From Populus alba (Eukaryota > Streptophyta > Magnoliopsida > Malpighiales > Salicaceae): DNA of 64,000 bases. The stretch covers positions 13,516,318 to 13,580,317 of the forward strand of contig NC_133301.1 of assembly GCF_005239225.2 (NCBI RefSeq), in the 5' to 3' direction. Shown here piece by piece: positions 23,596-36,451 of this stretch (positions are counted from its first letter, which is position 1; each line of letters starts with the position of its first letter). The notes beneath the pieces were generated by a model. That model saw nothing but the letters and a program-made list of their open reading frames with translations. It made no database searches and had not been told where the DNA came from. The translations under genes and the position numbers were made by a program.

Positions 23596-23819
23596 ATTTG
23601 GTTCATCTAGTCCTTTTTATGGCTGCAAATTGGCCAACTCTCCCAGCCAAACCTTCCCAGTCAACTCTACTCATCAATCAAGCCTCGCTTTTGAACTATT
23701 TAACTCATCTCAAGATCTAGGACAAAACAGAGAGTGAATTCCTGTAAATCTTTTGGTTTATTTACCAGACAATTTTCTTTTAAAGTTCTAGGAACGTATT
23801 TCTATCCATAGGGACTTGA

Positions 23820-23928
23820 GTTTAGTTCGAACTCTCTCTCTTATGTTTCATGTTCAAGTTAGAAGGCAACCATAAATATCATCTGTTCAGCTATCAAAAT
23901 CAAGCGTAATCTCAGTGTCTGGAAAAGT
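23820..23928 (+). promoter_or_regulatory. Duplicated promoter/5' UTR of dioxygenase 3
   Basis: This is the partner of 21095-21203, collinear over the full 109 bases up to the ATG. The AT-rich ATAAATATC motif 50-60 bases upstream of the ATG is shared by both copies and may be TATA-like. Confidence 0.5.
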
Positions 23929-25416
23929 ATGGCTGATAATCTTTTTCCTACCAAAATAGAATCAAAATCAAAATCTGTCCAAGAGTTGGTCATGAACAAC
24001 GAAGAACCACCTGGAAATTATTTCTATGAAGGTGGTGTTAATGGAGTCCTAGAGAGTTCTCTTCCAGTGTTGGAGATGCCAGTTATTGATATAAGCCGCC
24101 TCACATCTCCATCAACAAGCAGAGAGGAAGTTGAAAAACTCCACTCAGCTCTCATCTCATGTGGCTGCTTTATGGTTTGTTTTTCAAATACTCTTCTTTG
24201 AATCCAACTACTTTCTTGTGACCATGCTCGTATACTAGATTTTGACATCAAGATCTTAGTTTGACAAGCTATGTTCTATAAATTTTTATCTCAAGAGCTG
24301 GGTTATTTGTTCCAGTCAATAAATCATGGAATCACTGGTGTATTCTTGGACCAAGTACGTTCAGTTACTGCGCAGTTCTTTGCACTTCCAATGGAAGAGA
24401 AGTTGAAGTGCTCCAGAGCAGTTGATAGCAGAGAAGGTTATGGAAATGACATGATCCTTTCAGAAGATCAAATACTTGATTGGACAGACAGATTATATCT
24501 TATAGTAAGCCCAGAAGATCAGCGACAGTTCAAATTTTGGCCTGAAAAACCTGAAAGTTTTAGGTATGTGTTAACCATGCTACCTGAAGATTACAAAGAT
24601 AATGGTTAATCCAACCATATATGACCATGTATGGAAATCGCTCCATGTATGTTAATCACCTCCTATAATGACAAGATAAAAATATGAAATAATTCTTGAG
24701 CTTGCAGGGAAATTTTGCATGAATATACCACAAAGTTGAAGGTGATAGTTGAAGTTGTTCTCAAAGCCATGGCAAGGTCATTAAACTTGGAAGACAACTG
24801 CTTTCTGGACAAGTATGGAGAAAGGGCATTAATGCAGGCCAGATTCAACTTCTTTCCTCCCTGTCCGAGGCCTGACCGATCTCTTGGCCTGAAACCACAC
24901 GCAGATGGATCAGCAATCACCATCGTCCTGCAAGACAAAGAAGTCGAAGGGCTTCAGTTCCTTAAAGATGATCAATGGTTTAGAGTTCCTATCCAGCTTC
25001 CTCATGCTCTTCTTATTAATGTTGGTGATCAATCAGAGGTAAATTACAGATTTGTCTCATCATCAGCATGCATTCTCAATGCCTTAAGCATTTTGTAATT
25101 CATGCCTTAAGCTTAAAGTATGAAATTATTTCATGGGAGTTCACTGCTATTTGTAACTAGTTATGAATGGCATCCATAGGTAATGAGCAATGGGTTTTTC
25201 AAGAGCCCAGTCCACAGAGTGGTGACAAATTCAGAAAGGGAGAGGACTTCCGTGGCTGTGTTCTGTTCTCCAGACCCAGACAACGACATTGAACCTGTGG
25301 ATGGCGCAGTCAGTGAGACGAGGCCGAGATTATACAAGAAGGTGCAAGATTATGGCAGCAAGTACTTTCAGTACTATCAGAAAGGGAAGAGGCCAATAGA
25401 AGCTGTGAAAATTTAA
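23929..25416 (+). CDS. 2-oxoglutarate/Fe(II) dioxygenase 3, SRG1-like, intact
   Basis: DOXC-class oxygenase and the only intact member of the cluster. Exons 23929-24174, 24316-24563, 24708-25038 and 25180-25416 all have GT-AG borders and give 353 residues. The DIOX_N region runs from about residue 50 and includes PVIDISRL. The 2OG-FeII domain follows RFNFFPPCPRPD, with Fe ligands H and D in KPHADGS and H in SPVHRVV. The 2-oxoglutarate-binding R-T-S pattern is present (ERTSVAVF). The C-terminus KRPIEAVKI is shared with dioxygenase 1. SRG1-like and codeine-demethylase-like proteins have this layout, but substrate cannot be inferred. The start ATG is fixed by alignment with the pseudogene copy. 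Confidence 0.9.
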
Positions 25417-26554
25417 TTTATGCTCATGTTTAATTTAGCTTTCAAGTACTGTTGCTTTGCGCATTGCTGCGTTTCTAACTTTCTTAGAACGAGACTCTTA
25501 TTTGCCTTGCATTTCTCAGTTCTCAGTTTTCAGGGTCACCATTAAACGTTCTTTCATAAAATGCTCAATTTGCAGGCTACAGAGATTCTGCCATTCGTTG
25601 ATGAGCCTATGGCTCAATCGACACCTACATCTGTTTTCTTCCTGAAGCTCTCTGGTTTTAGCCTCTTTCTTGTAAGCAAAGGCTCTGTCTTTTTTTAGTG
25701 GGTTTGAAGTGAAGTTGTGTTTGTGCAATCCCCCTGAGTTTGCTCTGCAATATACTGCAGAAGCATGCATGGCCTTTCCTTTTGGAGAAAAACCATGATC
25801 GAGTCCGGGCGTCTTTCAAAGAGAAGGAGAAAATTATTATCAAAACCCACTTACAAAAAGTGCCAAAACAATATTACGTTTCGGGTAAAAGGAGCAAGAC
25901 AATTCAAAATCTTTGAAAGATAAAAAAATACTACGATATTATATGAAAAAATATCAAAATATTTAATTTTCACAACCCTTTCTATATATTACAAATTTAC
26001 AACCCTTTATATGTTCTATTAGCCTTTACGCAATTGAAACTCTAATAACAGGGTATGGAAAAGATAAAATAAGAAAATTATTCTCTATAGAAAAAAAATA
26101 AAAAAGCATAATAATATACAATAAAAAAATAAAATTAACTAAAAAAATATATTTATTTTCTTATAAAAGCTTTTCTATTAATCTCTTGAATTGGAAGGAA
26201 CTTGATTTCTAGTACAAATCTTAGTTGAAAACTATCCTCCACCACTAACATTTTTTTTAATAAATAACACATTTTATTGTGGATCTTTAAAATCGTCGTG
26301 TGAAACTTTCCGTTATAGGATCCTAACATAATATCTTTCTACATATTATTTCATCGTAGATCCCTAATACTATATCTTTATACATGTCACTTCATTGTGG
26401 GTCTTACCATCAAGATTTTCAATAATAGAAATTAATGCAAACAAAAACAACACACTAGTTCCTGTACATAAATAACATTATTTAATGGATGTCCTTTTTT
26501 TTTTTTCTTTCAAGGGAGAACCTCCACATTCCCTCCCTCTTGTATAAGCACACT

Positions 26555-26940
26555 TTATTTTATTACCTCTTCCAACAATGATTATTCAACAATACACAAC
26601 AACCAATCACTAGAAATCATTAAACTATAATAAATGTGATGTGCAAAACTCCAACCAAAACCACTAGAAATCATAGGATAAGGGTTTCTTACAAGTCAAA
26701 ACTCTTATAGACTAAAAATACCCTAATTATGGGAAAGAAATCCAACATATTTTATTACCTTTTTTAGTCATGATTATTTAACAATACACAACAACTAATC
26801 ACTAAAAATTATCAAACTACAATACATGTCATCTACAAATCTCCAACCAAAACAACTAAAAATCATAGGATAAAGATTTGTTACAAGTTAAAACTCTTAT
26901 AGACTAAAAATACCCTAATTATGGGAGAGACATCCAACAT
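26555..26940. repeat. Tandem duplication, period 192 bp
   Basis: Two adjacent copies align along their length. TGATTATTCAACAATACAC at 26579 recurs as TGATTATTTAACAATACAC at 26771. Both continue through a shared ACTCTTATAGACTAAAAATA block to CATCCAACATAT. Divergence is modest, indicating a fairly recent event. Confidence 0.75.
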
Positions 26941-27117
26941 ATTTATTTCTTATTTTACCATGTCTTAATTGCTTAAAGACTATTGCAATCTTTTATATAT
27001 ATAAAAAAAACTAGAAAGCCCTAATAATAATAAATAGGAAAAATAAAATAAAAAACTATTGAATATAAGAAAAAACCTAAAAGAATATAATAATACAAAA
27101 TAAAAAAAATTAACTAA

Positions 27118-27120
<3 letters not shown>

Positions 27121-27151
<31 letters not shown>
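27121..27151. repeat. (TA)n microsatellite
   Basis: About fifteen uninterrupted TA units followed by TTAAATATA. Confidence 0.9.
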
Positions 27152-27154
<3 letters not shown>

Positions 27155-27783
27155 AATATACATCATGATTATTGAATGGTTTAAATATATTGAATTTTAG
27201 AAGAATAGAGGGACCACAAATTTATAATTTAAGAAGCTTAGGGACCAAAAATGAAAATTTTACACCAATTTTGAAACTACCACCCGTTTCTTCCATTTTT
27301 TCACCATAGTCCTTCTTTCAATCTTGCAATTGCTCCACAAATCTGCCGTTGTCAGAAATTAAACTCTTACTCACATGATTTGGAATGACATTACTTGCAC
27401 TTGCCCGGGTGGATATTTCTTCAACGAAAATATTTACAGGGTTTTTACATATATAAAATTTATAATAATATATCACTAGAGCTAAGGTCAAAATTTATTT
27501 TTATTCTTGATGTTTTAAAATTAATTTTATGATTTAATGTAAATAATTTTTTTTTCTTAAAGAATCTTAAATATGTAACTATTATTATCAAAAACTAAAT
27601 ATGAATAATTATCTATAACTTACTTGAAAGAAAACAAAATGGGCCGTTCCATCCTAGAACTCCTCGATAATGGGCCCTATCTGTTCATATTTCTACTTCA
27701 CTGGGCTTTTCCTTTATTAGCCCATTAATTCTCAACAATCGGATCTTAGATTCTTGTAGCGCCCCGCGCTCTCTCATTATAAT

Positions 27784-27792
27784 TTATATATA
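27784..27792 (+). promoter_or_regulatory. TATA box of INTS7
   Basis: The TTATATATA stretch lies about 330 bases before the ATG. The transcript then has a 5' UTR with an intron, 27881-28093, whose donor is AAG/GTCAG and whose acceptor is TTGCAG. Confidence 0.5.
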
Positions 27793-28017
27793 CGCTCCTT
27801 ACGCCCCCTCGACTGATCACGCGCAGTCACACTGTTCGCACACACCGCCGTCGACCGCTATCAGAGCATCGTTTCTGAAGGTCAGAATTTTCAGTCCCCT
27901 ATTGCCTTTCGTTTCTCTGCGATATTACATTTTTGCTTAAAATTGCTTCTTAAGCTCTAGCATTAGTCTTACATCGCCACCATCAAGTTCCAATTTTGTA
28001 AACAAATTTGGTCATTT

Positions 28018-28031
28018 AGGGTTTAGGGTTT
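28018..28031 (+). promoter_or_regulatory. Telo-box-like motif in the 5' UTR intron
   Basis: TTAGGGTTTAGGGTTT lies inside the 5' UTR intron of INTS7. Telo-boxes (AAACCCTAA and its complement) are common near plant genes for translation and proliferation functions. A regulatory role here is inference. Confidence 0.4.
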
Positions 28032-28115
28032 TTTTCCTTCTATTTTTAAGAAGGAAGAGGCATGGAATTGATAGATTCATGAATTTGTTGCAGAATTCAT
28101 CTCTAGCAAGCAAAA

Positions 28116-31100
28116 ATGGAGAGGATTTCTGCAGCTTGTGCTATGGAATGGAGCATTGAGCTTGAGAAGGCCCTTCGCTCTAAAAAACCTGGTAAGTATA
28201 CACTCTTACTCTATTTTTAATAATCTGTGTGTTAACTTGGAGTTGCTGATGCTTCAAAAAGTTTGAATTTATGCAAATTCATTAGAGCGATATTGAGTAA
28301 ATGGTAATTGAAAGAGTTTTGCCATGTTTTAGGACAAGCTATTGAGGGCATACAACGAATTGGCAAAAGAATTCAGGAGTGGAGTAAAGAACCCAAACCA
28401 ACTATGGCAGTTTATAACATGTTTGGGTTAGTTACAGGAGAGGATAGGCTCTTTGCCAATACAATTCTATTACGGCTTGCTGATGCATTCAGGTTTGGTG
28501 ACAGAGAAACAAGGGTTTCTATAGTAAAGGTTTTCTTGTTGGAGCTCAAGAGCCGTGATAATAAGAAAATGAAAGGTAGACAGTATAGAGGGATTTTGTC
28601 AAAGGACAGGGTGCAAAATCATGTGGAACTTCTGAAAAGAGTTAAAATAGTTTTTGATACCGGAGATGTTGATTCAAAGGCCTTGTCATTGGCTCTCTTT
28701 GGCTGTTGGGCTCCTTTTGCAAAAGACAGCGCTCATATACGATACCTCATACTTTCCAGTATGATCTCCTCTGATGTTTTGCAGGTGAGGTCAGTATTAT
28801 GTCGGTTGTGAAAATTTTAAGTTTGTGATTGCTTGTTTCTGCTATGCCACTGTGGTTTTCTCGCTGGGTGTTTGATATTTTAATTAAAGAATTCTCTTTA
28901 TCATACAGTGTAACTGGCCTTCATTCTTTTCTTTCTGCAGGTACAGGCGTCATTATTTGCTGCAGGTTGCTTTTGTGAGTTGGCAGGTGACTTTGTCCCT
29001 GTTGTCTTAGAGATGTTGGTTAATATGGTCACTTCATCTGAAACATTGTTGACCATAAGATTAGCTGGAACACGAGTTTTTGCTAAAATGGGGCCCTCAT
29101 ATTCTGTTGCAAGTAGAGCCTACAAGGTTTTGAGTCTCTTCTCATCCAATTTCATATCAGAACATACATGTTTGCTTTGTTGTTCTAGACAATGTAGAGA
29201 GCTTGTAGTTTGTTGTTCCAAGTAATAGTGTATATATAGCTCTCTGTGGAGCTTTATATGTGTTATATTTAGAAAGTTTGGATGGCTCACTACAATTGAA
29301 TCTAGTTATATTGTTTGATAAAAAAGACATTTATGCATGTAGTAAATTTAGGAAGTTTGGATGATCTTCCACATGTTTTTGTTCACCAAACAATATCATT
29401 AAAAGTCACCTGTAGTGGATTTTATAAATAAAGATTATCATACCGTACAAATATTACAAAATATTCAACTTTTTGACTATATACTATATATATATATATT
29501 TTTAATTTTGATGTGGTTTTAATCAAAAGCATGCCCATTTTTTAATGTTGGTTGATGCAATCTTGTTACTTTATATTCTGATTTTTCCCTCATCTGAACT
29601 GCATGTTAATACTTGCTCCTTATCGGATTAACACACTTGAATTAAGTTCACATATGTATTGAATGTAACCTCTTAGCATATAAGAGCTATTGGATGAAGA
29701 TTCAAGGAAGAAATACATGGTCACCAGTGTACCTTAGTGATTTACTGATAATACGGAATTTACATGTCATGGTGTGATGCAACTTAGTGCACTTATGGAA
29801 TGATTTTATGCGCTAATAACTCATTCTGTCAAGATTGCTTGTTAGTGTTGTACATGTGAATCTGTATCTCTGAGTTTATAAAATAATACTAACTATTGGT
29901 CTGCTACAGACAGGCCTAAAGTTGTTAGATTCTTTGGAAGAAGACCTTGTGGTTATAATGCTTGTTTCTCTCACAAAACTTGCATCGAAATCAACCCTTC
30001 TATTATTGGAACAGGTACCTGTTTGAATCTCTTTGGCGAATTGTGGGTGATTTTGTTTGGTTCGGTATTTTTTTTTTCTAGTTTATTGCAAACTTGTATT
30101 ATTATACACTTTTAATACCTTGTTTGGCTTTTACTTGGGAAAAACTATAGCCTAGAGGCCAAATTAGATTCACAATAATGATATATTTCTCTACTAATTT
30201 ATCACCCACAGAATTTATTCTTCCATCGTTCTGTGATAGCTTTATGCAGCTTAAGTTTTCTATGCAATTAAGTAAAATTTATTGTCTTATTATTATTGAG
30301 AAATATAATGGTTACTTCATTTGTAATTAGTTTTGCCATCTGTTAACAGGTGGATTTGCTTTTACTGTTCCTTAGCCAAGAGAAAGATTTGCAATTGCAA
30401 GCAACAGCTTTGAGATGCCTTCACTTCATATTTATGAGAGGAGTTGTTTACTCTTCTGTCAGTGCACATGGAATCAAAACATTTTCCAGAATTGTAGACG
30501 AAGCTGACCTTCCATTATCCATGCAATGTGAAGCTTTACAAATTCTGCATAAGGTCATTTCTGAATCCAATCTTTCAAGTGATGATTTGGCATTTGGTAT
30601 TTTCTTTGAGACATTATTTAATTGCAGATGCTTTTATATAGACTACATAATCTACCTCAAGACAACATGCTTGAATTATCTCCTCTTTTGACTACCATTG
30701 AGAATTCAGCCGAGTCTTCTATTATGTCAAAGAGCCTTCTAGCCATAAATGTTCTAGCAGATTTATCAATGAAGCTCAGCAGAAGAGCTGAAATGGAATC
30801 TGGTGGGAATTCTTTCTCTCCTCTGCTAACACGAACCATCTCCATAATTATTGATCGGGTTATTTTGCTGGTGAAGCCATTGTTAGTTCTCTGCCAGGCT
30901 GGTGCAGGAGTCCTTCAGGAAGTTCAAAGCCTGCTCAGTCTTTTACTTTCTTTGGTCAGAGAACATCCAGATCTGGGTGTCTCTGTACTGGATAAAGTTA
31001 GGTTATTTATTGAGTATCTTGTGGATGTACATGAAGGCAACATAGTTATAAGGCAAGAAAGTTTACCAGTTCCAGAGGTTTTTGACTTTAAAGGAGAAAA

Positions 31101-33699
31101 TGTGGGCATTAGTTTGAAGCTGGCATATTATGTCCATAAATTTTCTGTTAGTTGCATTGAAATTATGAATGAAGCTGGTGCCATCACCACCCAATTAGTT
31201 GACAAAGTAAAGCTTTTAGTTCAGTCTGTGCATCGCTGCGGTTTATTTCATTGGTATGTACATGTAATGTACTCCATACTGCTGCACTCTCATTCCATGT
31301 GGAGTTATGTAGTTCATAACAAGAAGGAAAGTTGCAATCCTGATAGCAACTTGAATTGTTCACTTTGTAGTGAATTGGTTGAGCGTGAATTTTTCACCCT
31401 TGATTGTGCAAAAAAACTGTTGACAGAGAGGGATAACTGGTCTGCTTATAAAGCTGGGACATTTGCGGCATGTCAGGGAGCATGGATCACAGCTGCATTT
31501 GTATTTGAGCAACTAACAAGTAAGGTTCAGTCTGGATCCTGCTCTAGCTGGTTAAAATCATTAACTCAATTTGCTCAAACTGAGAGTAAATTCCAGTTCT
31601 ATCCCATAACACAATGGGGTTTCAGTTTGGCAGATTGGTCAAAGATGAATGAATTTCCAGTTATGTTTTTCCAGGACTTTTCTGATGAACTTGGTCAAGG
31701 TGCTGTTGAGAATATCCGTGACCCTAATTATACTGAAATGCTTTGTCAGGCTCATCATGGACTTTGTTCTTCAAGGAAAACATTAGAATCCATTGTCACA
31801 TCCGATAAATCATTCTGTTTCCAGAGATGGTTTTTAGCTATAAGGGTGGAACTTCTAGGAACTATGGCGGATGTTGTTAAAGTCTTGGGTGCCACGCCAC
31901 TTAGTGAGGACAGTATTAGCACCAATAGAAAGGGTGAGAAAAAAGATGAGTATCTCAACTCTTTGCGACAAATTACTCAATCATCTTTCCGGTTGAACAG
32001 GCTGGTGCAGGAATATGATCTAATTTCCATGTCTTTTATTGGAATGGACAGCAGAAGTTCAAAGATCATTTCTACACTTGCATTAAGTTGTTTGCTGTTG
32101 GCTTTTTCTACTGGATTTGCTATTTCAATTTCAGACCAGCTTGCGAATGATATTTTAATGCCTTGTGATCTGGAAAACTCCAAGAACTATTTACAAGGAA
32201 TGCTGGTGCAAAATTTAATTAGGCGGTTATGGCACTTGGACCAAGATACAATTTCACATTTGTGCTTGGTTTTAGGTGTTGGTGTACAGCCTAATGATAA
32301 TTTTCACCAATCTAGAAGTCAAAGATTGAACATTAGTGGTGAAGAAAGAGATATTCTTGATGTTTGCAATTATATTGTTGCTGGCATTGTTGCATTAAAA
32401 GAAGAGGCAAACAGAAAGAAAAATGAGGAGATTCTCTCCCAAGTTACCAAGGATGGTTTCCAACTTCTCTTGAACACTATCACGAAGTGGATGCGCATCC
32501 CTTTTCAGGTGCCACCATATTTCTTTAAAATAAGGTATGCTCCTCATGTTTTTCCACAGTAATCATCTATTTTTATTTCTCCTCTTCCTTCCAGAGCATG
32601 TGAGGGTCAAATCTAATGATCTTTTGCTACCCTTAATACACAAGGTGATATTTGTTCATTTATCTTGAAAATTACCTTTTTCCTTTTTCTTTTTGATAAT
32701 ATGTATGGCAAACCACGAGGCAGCAGAGATCTTCTTTAGCTTAATGGTTTCTGAGACACCAGTTTTTAACTGATTGTTTCTTGCTTGCTCATGAAGGTCT
32801 TATGGAAAACCCAAAAGACTTGTATGTTAACCATATGATTTCACCTATTCTTCTCCCTCTATAAGCTGCTTCGGGTTTGTGGAACAGTGGATTCTTCCAT
32901 TTTCCTGAGGTCTTTCTTATCTTTTAATTGCTCCTTAATGATCAGTTTGCTATCTTCTTATCCAAAGAACTGTGATTGTTGGCAGAATTTAATTTCACTT
33001 TTAGTGGATCCTTTTTCATTAAATGAACTCTAGGACAAGTGGAATAACTTCCATGCAAAAATTTGAAAGTTCCTTTCTTTAGTTTGATTCTTGCACCCAT
33101 GTCATCGGTTCTAACATTTGACTTTGACATTAAAATTCAGGCCTTGCATTGGGTCAGAGCTCTTTGTCTTCAATGCAGATGCCAGAAACTCGAATCAGTT
33201 GTCTGTCTTGCCAGGCTTCAACTTATCGCTGAATCTTTGTCTTCAATTAAGAAATCTGCCGCCAGATCTTCCGTTCGTAGTCACCAGGTCTTATTGTGTC
33301 CTTTATTCTAGTATGTCTTTTCAAGAGTGCAAGGAAAATGGAGAAACCAAGGGGCAATTTCTGTGGGAAAATGGACCTTTGGACACTAACAACTTGATTC
33401 AAATGAATGAAAAATTGTTTCACCATGTAACAGATTGTACAAAGAAGACTAGTAACAGTAAACGTGGCAGGGAAAAAGACATTGATTCTGATGAGATTAT
33501 TACTGGATTTGTGTGTTTTGATCTAATTGATGCAAGGAAAGGGTTTTCAAATTGCCTTCTTGATGTTTCTCATTTTCCAGTAGGATCTTATAGAATCAAA
33601 TGGCAGAGCTGTTGTATTGACAGTCAAGGTTCCTATTGGAGCCTCCTTCCATTAAATACAGGACCAGTGTTTACAGTACAGAAACCCACCGCTGTATAA
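28116..33699 (+). CDS. INTS7: Integrator complex subunit 7 homologue (EMB1895-type ARM-repeat protein)
   Basis: Nuclear scaffold subunit of the Integrator complex, which processes snRNA 3' ends and attenuates pol II transcription; Arabidopsis EMB1895 is the embryo-lethal homologue. Exons: 28116-28191, 28333-28784, 28941-29126, 29910-30014, 30350-30553, 30628-32534, 33141-33699. Phases agree and yield 1,162 residues, a typical length. The N-terminus carries the conserved AMEWSIELEKALRS and IQRIGKRIQEWSKEPKPTM. The body is alpha-helical HEAT/ARM-like throughout, without catalytic motifs. The C-terminal beta-rich part (for example FVCFDLIDARKGFSNCLLDV) follows the family. No frameshift is seen in 3.5 kb of coding sequence. 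The least certain junction is exon 5/6, where a 74-base intron with an AAG/GTCATT donor was chosen because it alone keeps the frame. Confidence 0.9.
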
Positions 33700-35495
33700 T
33701 TTATCCACAAGTCGTTTTGACAATGATTAAAACACATTTATAGACCTGCCGACTTGGTTGCCATGCATGGATCACAATGAAAGGTGTAGCATATAGGTCA
33801 ACAATGAGAAACCAAGTACCATAGACAGGAAAAGAGGAGCTTGGTCTTGGCATCGCTGGAACAATGTGATGAGATGAATTTCATGTTTCCTGTGAAGGTG
33901 AACCTTGACGAGCAGTCTCAAGTCAAGTGCCATAGCTACCTCAGAGATTTCATGGGGATTCTCCATTATGTTTAAATATGGTGCTAACTCTGCTTATTTT
34001 ATGTGGTTACTTGTAAATGTGAGGGAGATATTTCAACATCTTTAATGGGGTTACTCTGTTTTTGTGGAGAGGAGCCACATCAAATGTCTGCCAGTTCTTG
34101 GCTATGATTTGGCACATGTTATCAACTACTCGTATCAGGTACTTTTGCAGAAGCCCTCACCTTTAGTTATTTGTCTGAATTTTGTATTGTTATCCTTTAT
34201 ATTTGAAATTTGCATAGGGTTGTGAATGTCATTCAATCAATCAATTTGGATTCTGTTCTCCACTTTCACTGCTTGAAGGGGCGGGTGGGTGAGGGCCTTG
34301 TTATGTCATTTTTATAGCATAAAAACCATAGATTGAATAATTTCGATTCGCATTTGCATTTTTAGGCAGTTCCGCTGTGAACTCCTTATGAAATTTTAAA
34401 GCAGTGACTCGCTGCCACATGCTGCAATAAACAAAAATATCAAATTTCAACCATCCTCTGCAACTCCAGTGCCAAGCCATTACGTGTTTGATGCGTCTAG
34501 GAAAGGGGAACCATGCTTCCCTGCTCAAAGAAAGCAACTCTGTAATTCTTACCCGGAGGTTGTGTTCCCTGCAAAGAATTTAAGAAATATTTTCGGTTTG
34601 TAAGATCGTTGGATAATAAATTCTTAACAAGGTTGATTGCTCTGTTCTAGGCTTCTGGTTTTCTAGTGGACAATGGTTTCGATGTAGGTTCAGTGATTGT
34701 CAGAACAGTGATTTCTCTTTTCGTGGAGATTTTGGGTTGGACCATTGGGGTTCAAGGTGTTAAGCTTCTGAATAGCAAAGAAATTCATTCAGCATTTGGG
34801 GGATAACTGCTGTAGATGTTTGTAGTCCTGGCAGGGGATGAAATTTGTTCATAGGAGAAAATCTTTAATGCAGAACTCAAGCTCATAGTCGTTCATACTT
34901 GGAAGATCAGAACACTTGGGAACTATTAGTTAGCTGTGTGAAGTTGATGACAGTTGTAATTTTGTGTGATTGTTTTGATTGTAAGATTACTTGATGCGCA
35001 ACTGGAATGCTGTAGAAATGCTTTTGCTTTCATGTAGGGAAAGTAGGGTGAGAAAAAAAACCCGAAAAACTGATTAAACAAGAAATCAAAAAAAAAATTA
35101 CAGAAAAAATTGAATTGAGAAAAAAATATGAATTAACCTATTCGAAAATAAAAATAAAACAATTGGTTCGGTATTGATTTTAACTGTCTGAAACTTGGTT
35201 CAATCGCCACTGAAACAAAAAACAGTATAAATATAAACATTTCTTTTAACTCTAGAGGCCAGGTCAAACCCAGCTGGCCCCCTCCCTCAAGTTTTCTCTC
35301 GGTCTCAGTTCTCGCATCCCTCCTCTGGTTTCTATGTTTTCTTGTCTTCTCTAGTTTCAAGGTTCAAAGTCTCCAGAAAAAAAACAGGGTATCTAGCAAT
35401 CTTCTAAGTTATAACTTTCTTTATTTTGCTCAATTCAAATTCTATATCTCCATTTCCTGTTCGGCCAATCTCATGGGAACGCTTTGTTTAAAGCC
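33700..35495. other. INTS7 3' UTR and intergenic DNA
   Basis: The 3' UTR probably extends a few hundred bases. No ORF here shows a recognisable domain. Short minus-strand ORFs at 33772-33966 and 34301-34537 are unsupported. Confidence 0.5.
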
Positions 35496-35780
35496 ATGGA
35501 ACCTATCAAATTGAAGTTATCAAGCTCATCTTCCATGGCCATCCACTCTGCTAGTCTGGTCACTCTTCCTTTCTACCAGTGTTTTAATTATATAATTTGC
35601 ACATGTATATAAATGGGTACACTATTTCAATAGATCACATTCATTCACTTTGTTTCTTTGCATTACAATCGCAACAAAGCCTGTTAAAAAAGCATTGCAT
35701 TATTGTTGGATGCTGGTGGAACCCTTCTGCCATTGACAAAGCCTATTGAAGAAACTTACGCATCCATCAGAAGAAAATAT
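35496..35780 (+). pseudogene. Fragment of a HAD-superfamily hydrolase gene
   Basis: An ATG at 35496 opens a short Ser-rich, transit-peptide-like segment that stops at about 35580. After about 120 bases, 35703-35780 reads LLDAGGTLL, then a Pro/Glu/Tyr-rich stretch to RRKY. This resembles HAD motif I of the plant HDHD3-like group, where the motif is DxxGT. The sequence then runs into a poly-T/C stretch and no later HAD motif is found. It is interpreted as a two-exon 5' fragment of a hydrolase gene copied or truncated here. The linking of the two pieces is inference. Confidence 0.45.
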
Positions 35781-36451
35781 GTTTTTTCCCCCCTGCTTTT
35801 TATGCTATTTCTGGATTAGAATGAAATGATTCGCAGCAGGGGATTCAACACTCAATAGTTTGATAAAATCAGTTTTTCCCGGTTCCTTACTTCAATTAAC
35901 CCAAAGGAACGAAATTGATCGTTCGAACCAGTTTTGGTTTATAATTTAAAAATAAAAATTTCTGGTTGGGTTATTTTTTAGGGTAAAAACCGAACCGAAA
36001 ATTCTCTGAGAAAATTACTGCAGTGGCTTTGCTAATATATTGAGAAATCTTTTACGCACAGAATGCAACTGCTACGCAGCTCTGTTTCCATTTTTCATTC
36101 ACTGCTTATCTTGCACTTGTCTGTGTAGTTCGTGCATGATATCCAGGACCTTCCCTGTTCTGGCTGATGCAGTTCATCACTAAAACTCCTGAGAGCAATA
36201 GAGCCCTTATTTCTTCCAGCAGTCTTCATTGATTCTTCTGTTGCCACTGGATTGATAACTTTCTTTGCTAAAGAGTCCCTTCAATATTATAAATTTTCTG
36301 CAGCCCGCGAAACAATCCTTCACAAATTGCATCCCCACACTGTCTTACAAAAGCCATTACATTTTCCATTCGCAGCAAATGGAAGATATGGACACCAAAC
36401 TGGACATGATTTTCTAATTGTTACTTTCTATTAAAAAAAACAAGGGTAGAA
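35781..36451. other. Intergenic; uncertain coding-like stretch
   Basis: On the minus strand, 36236 to about 36094 stays open and begins PVATEESMKTAGRN, which looks mildly coding, but no family is recognised. The rest is AT-rich. Confidence 0.3.

Larger units (their letters stand above)
25417..27780. other. Intergenic, repeat-rich, no gene seen
   Basis: This is an AT-rich spacer holding several local duplications. At 26265-26420 a unit of about 65 bp ending in TTCATCGTAGATCC, TTCATTGTGGGTC or TTTTATTGTGGATC occurs about three times. The larger 192-bp duplication and a (TA)n tract are listed separately. ORFs at 25457-25843 lie in the 3' flank of dioxygenase 3 and show no domain. Confidence 0.5.

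Noticed and set aside
30554..30627. Reading the exon 5/6 gap of INTS7 as coding
   Set aside because: The frame stays open through it but enters the next exon in the wrong phase; treating it as a 74-base intron restores the family sequence.
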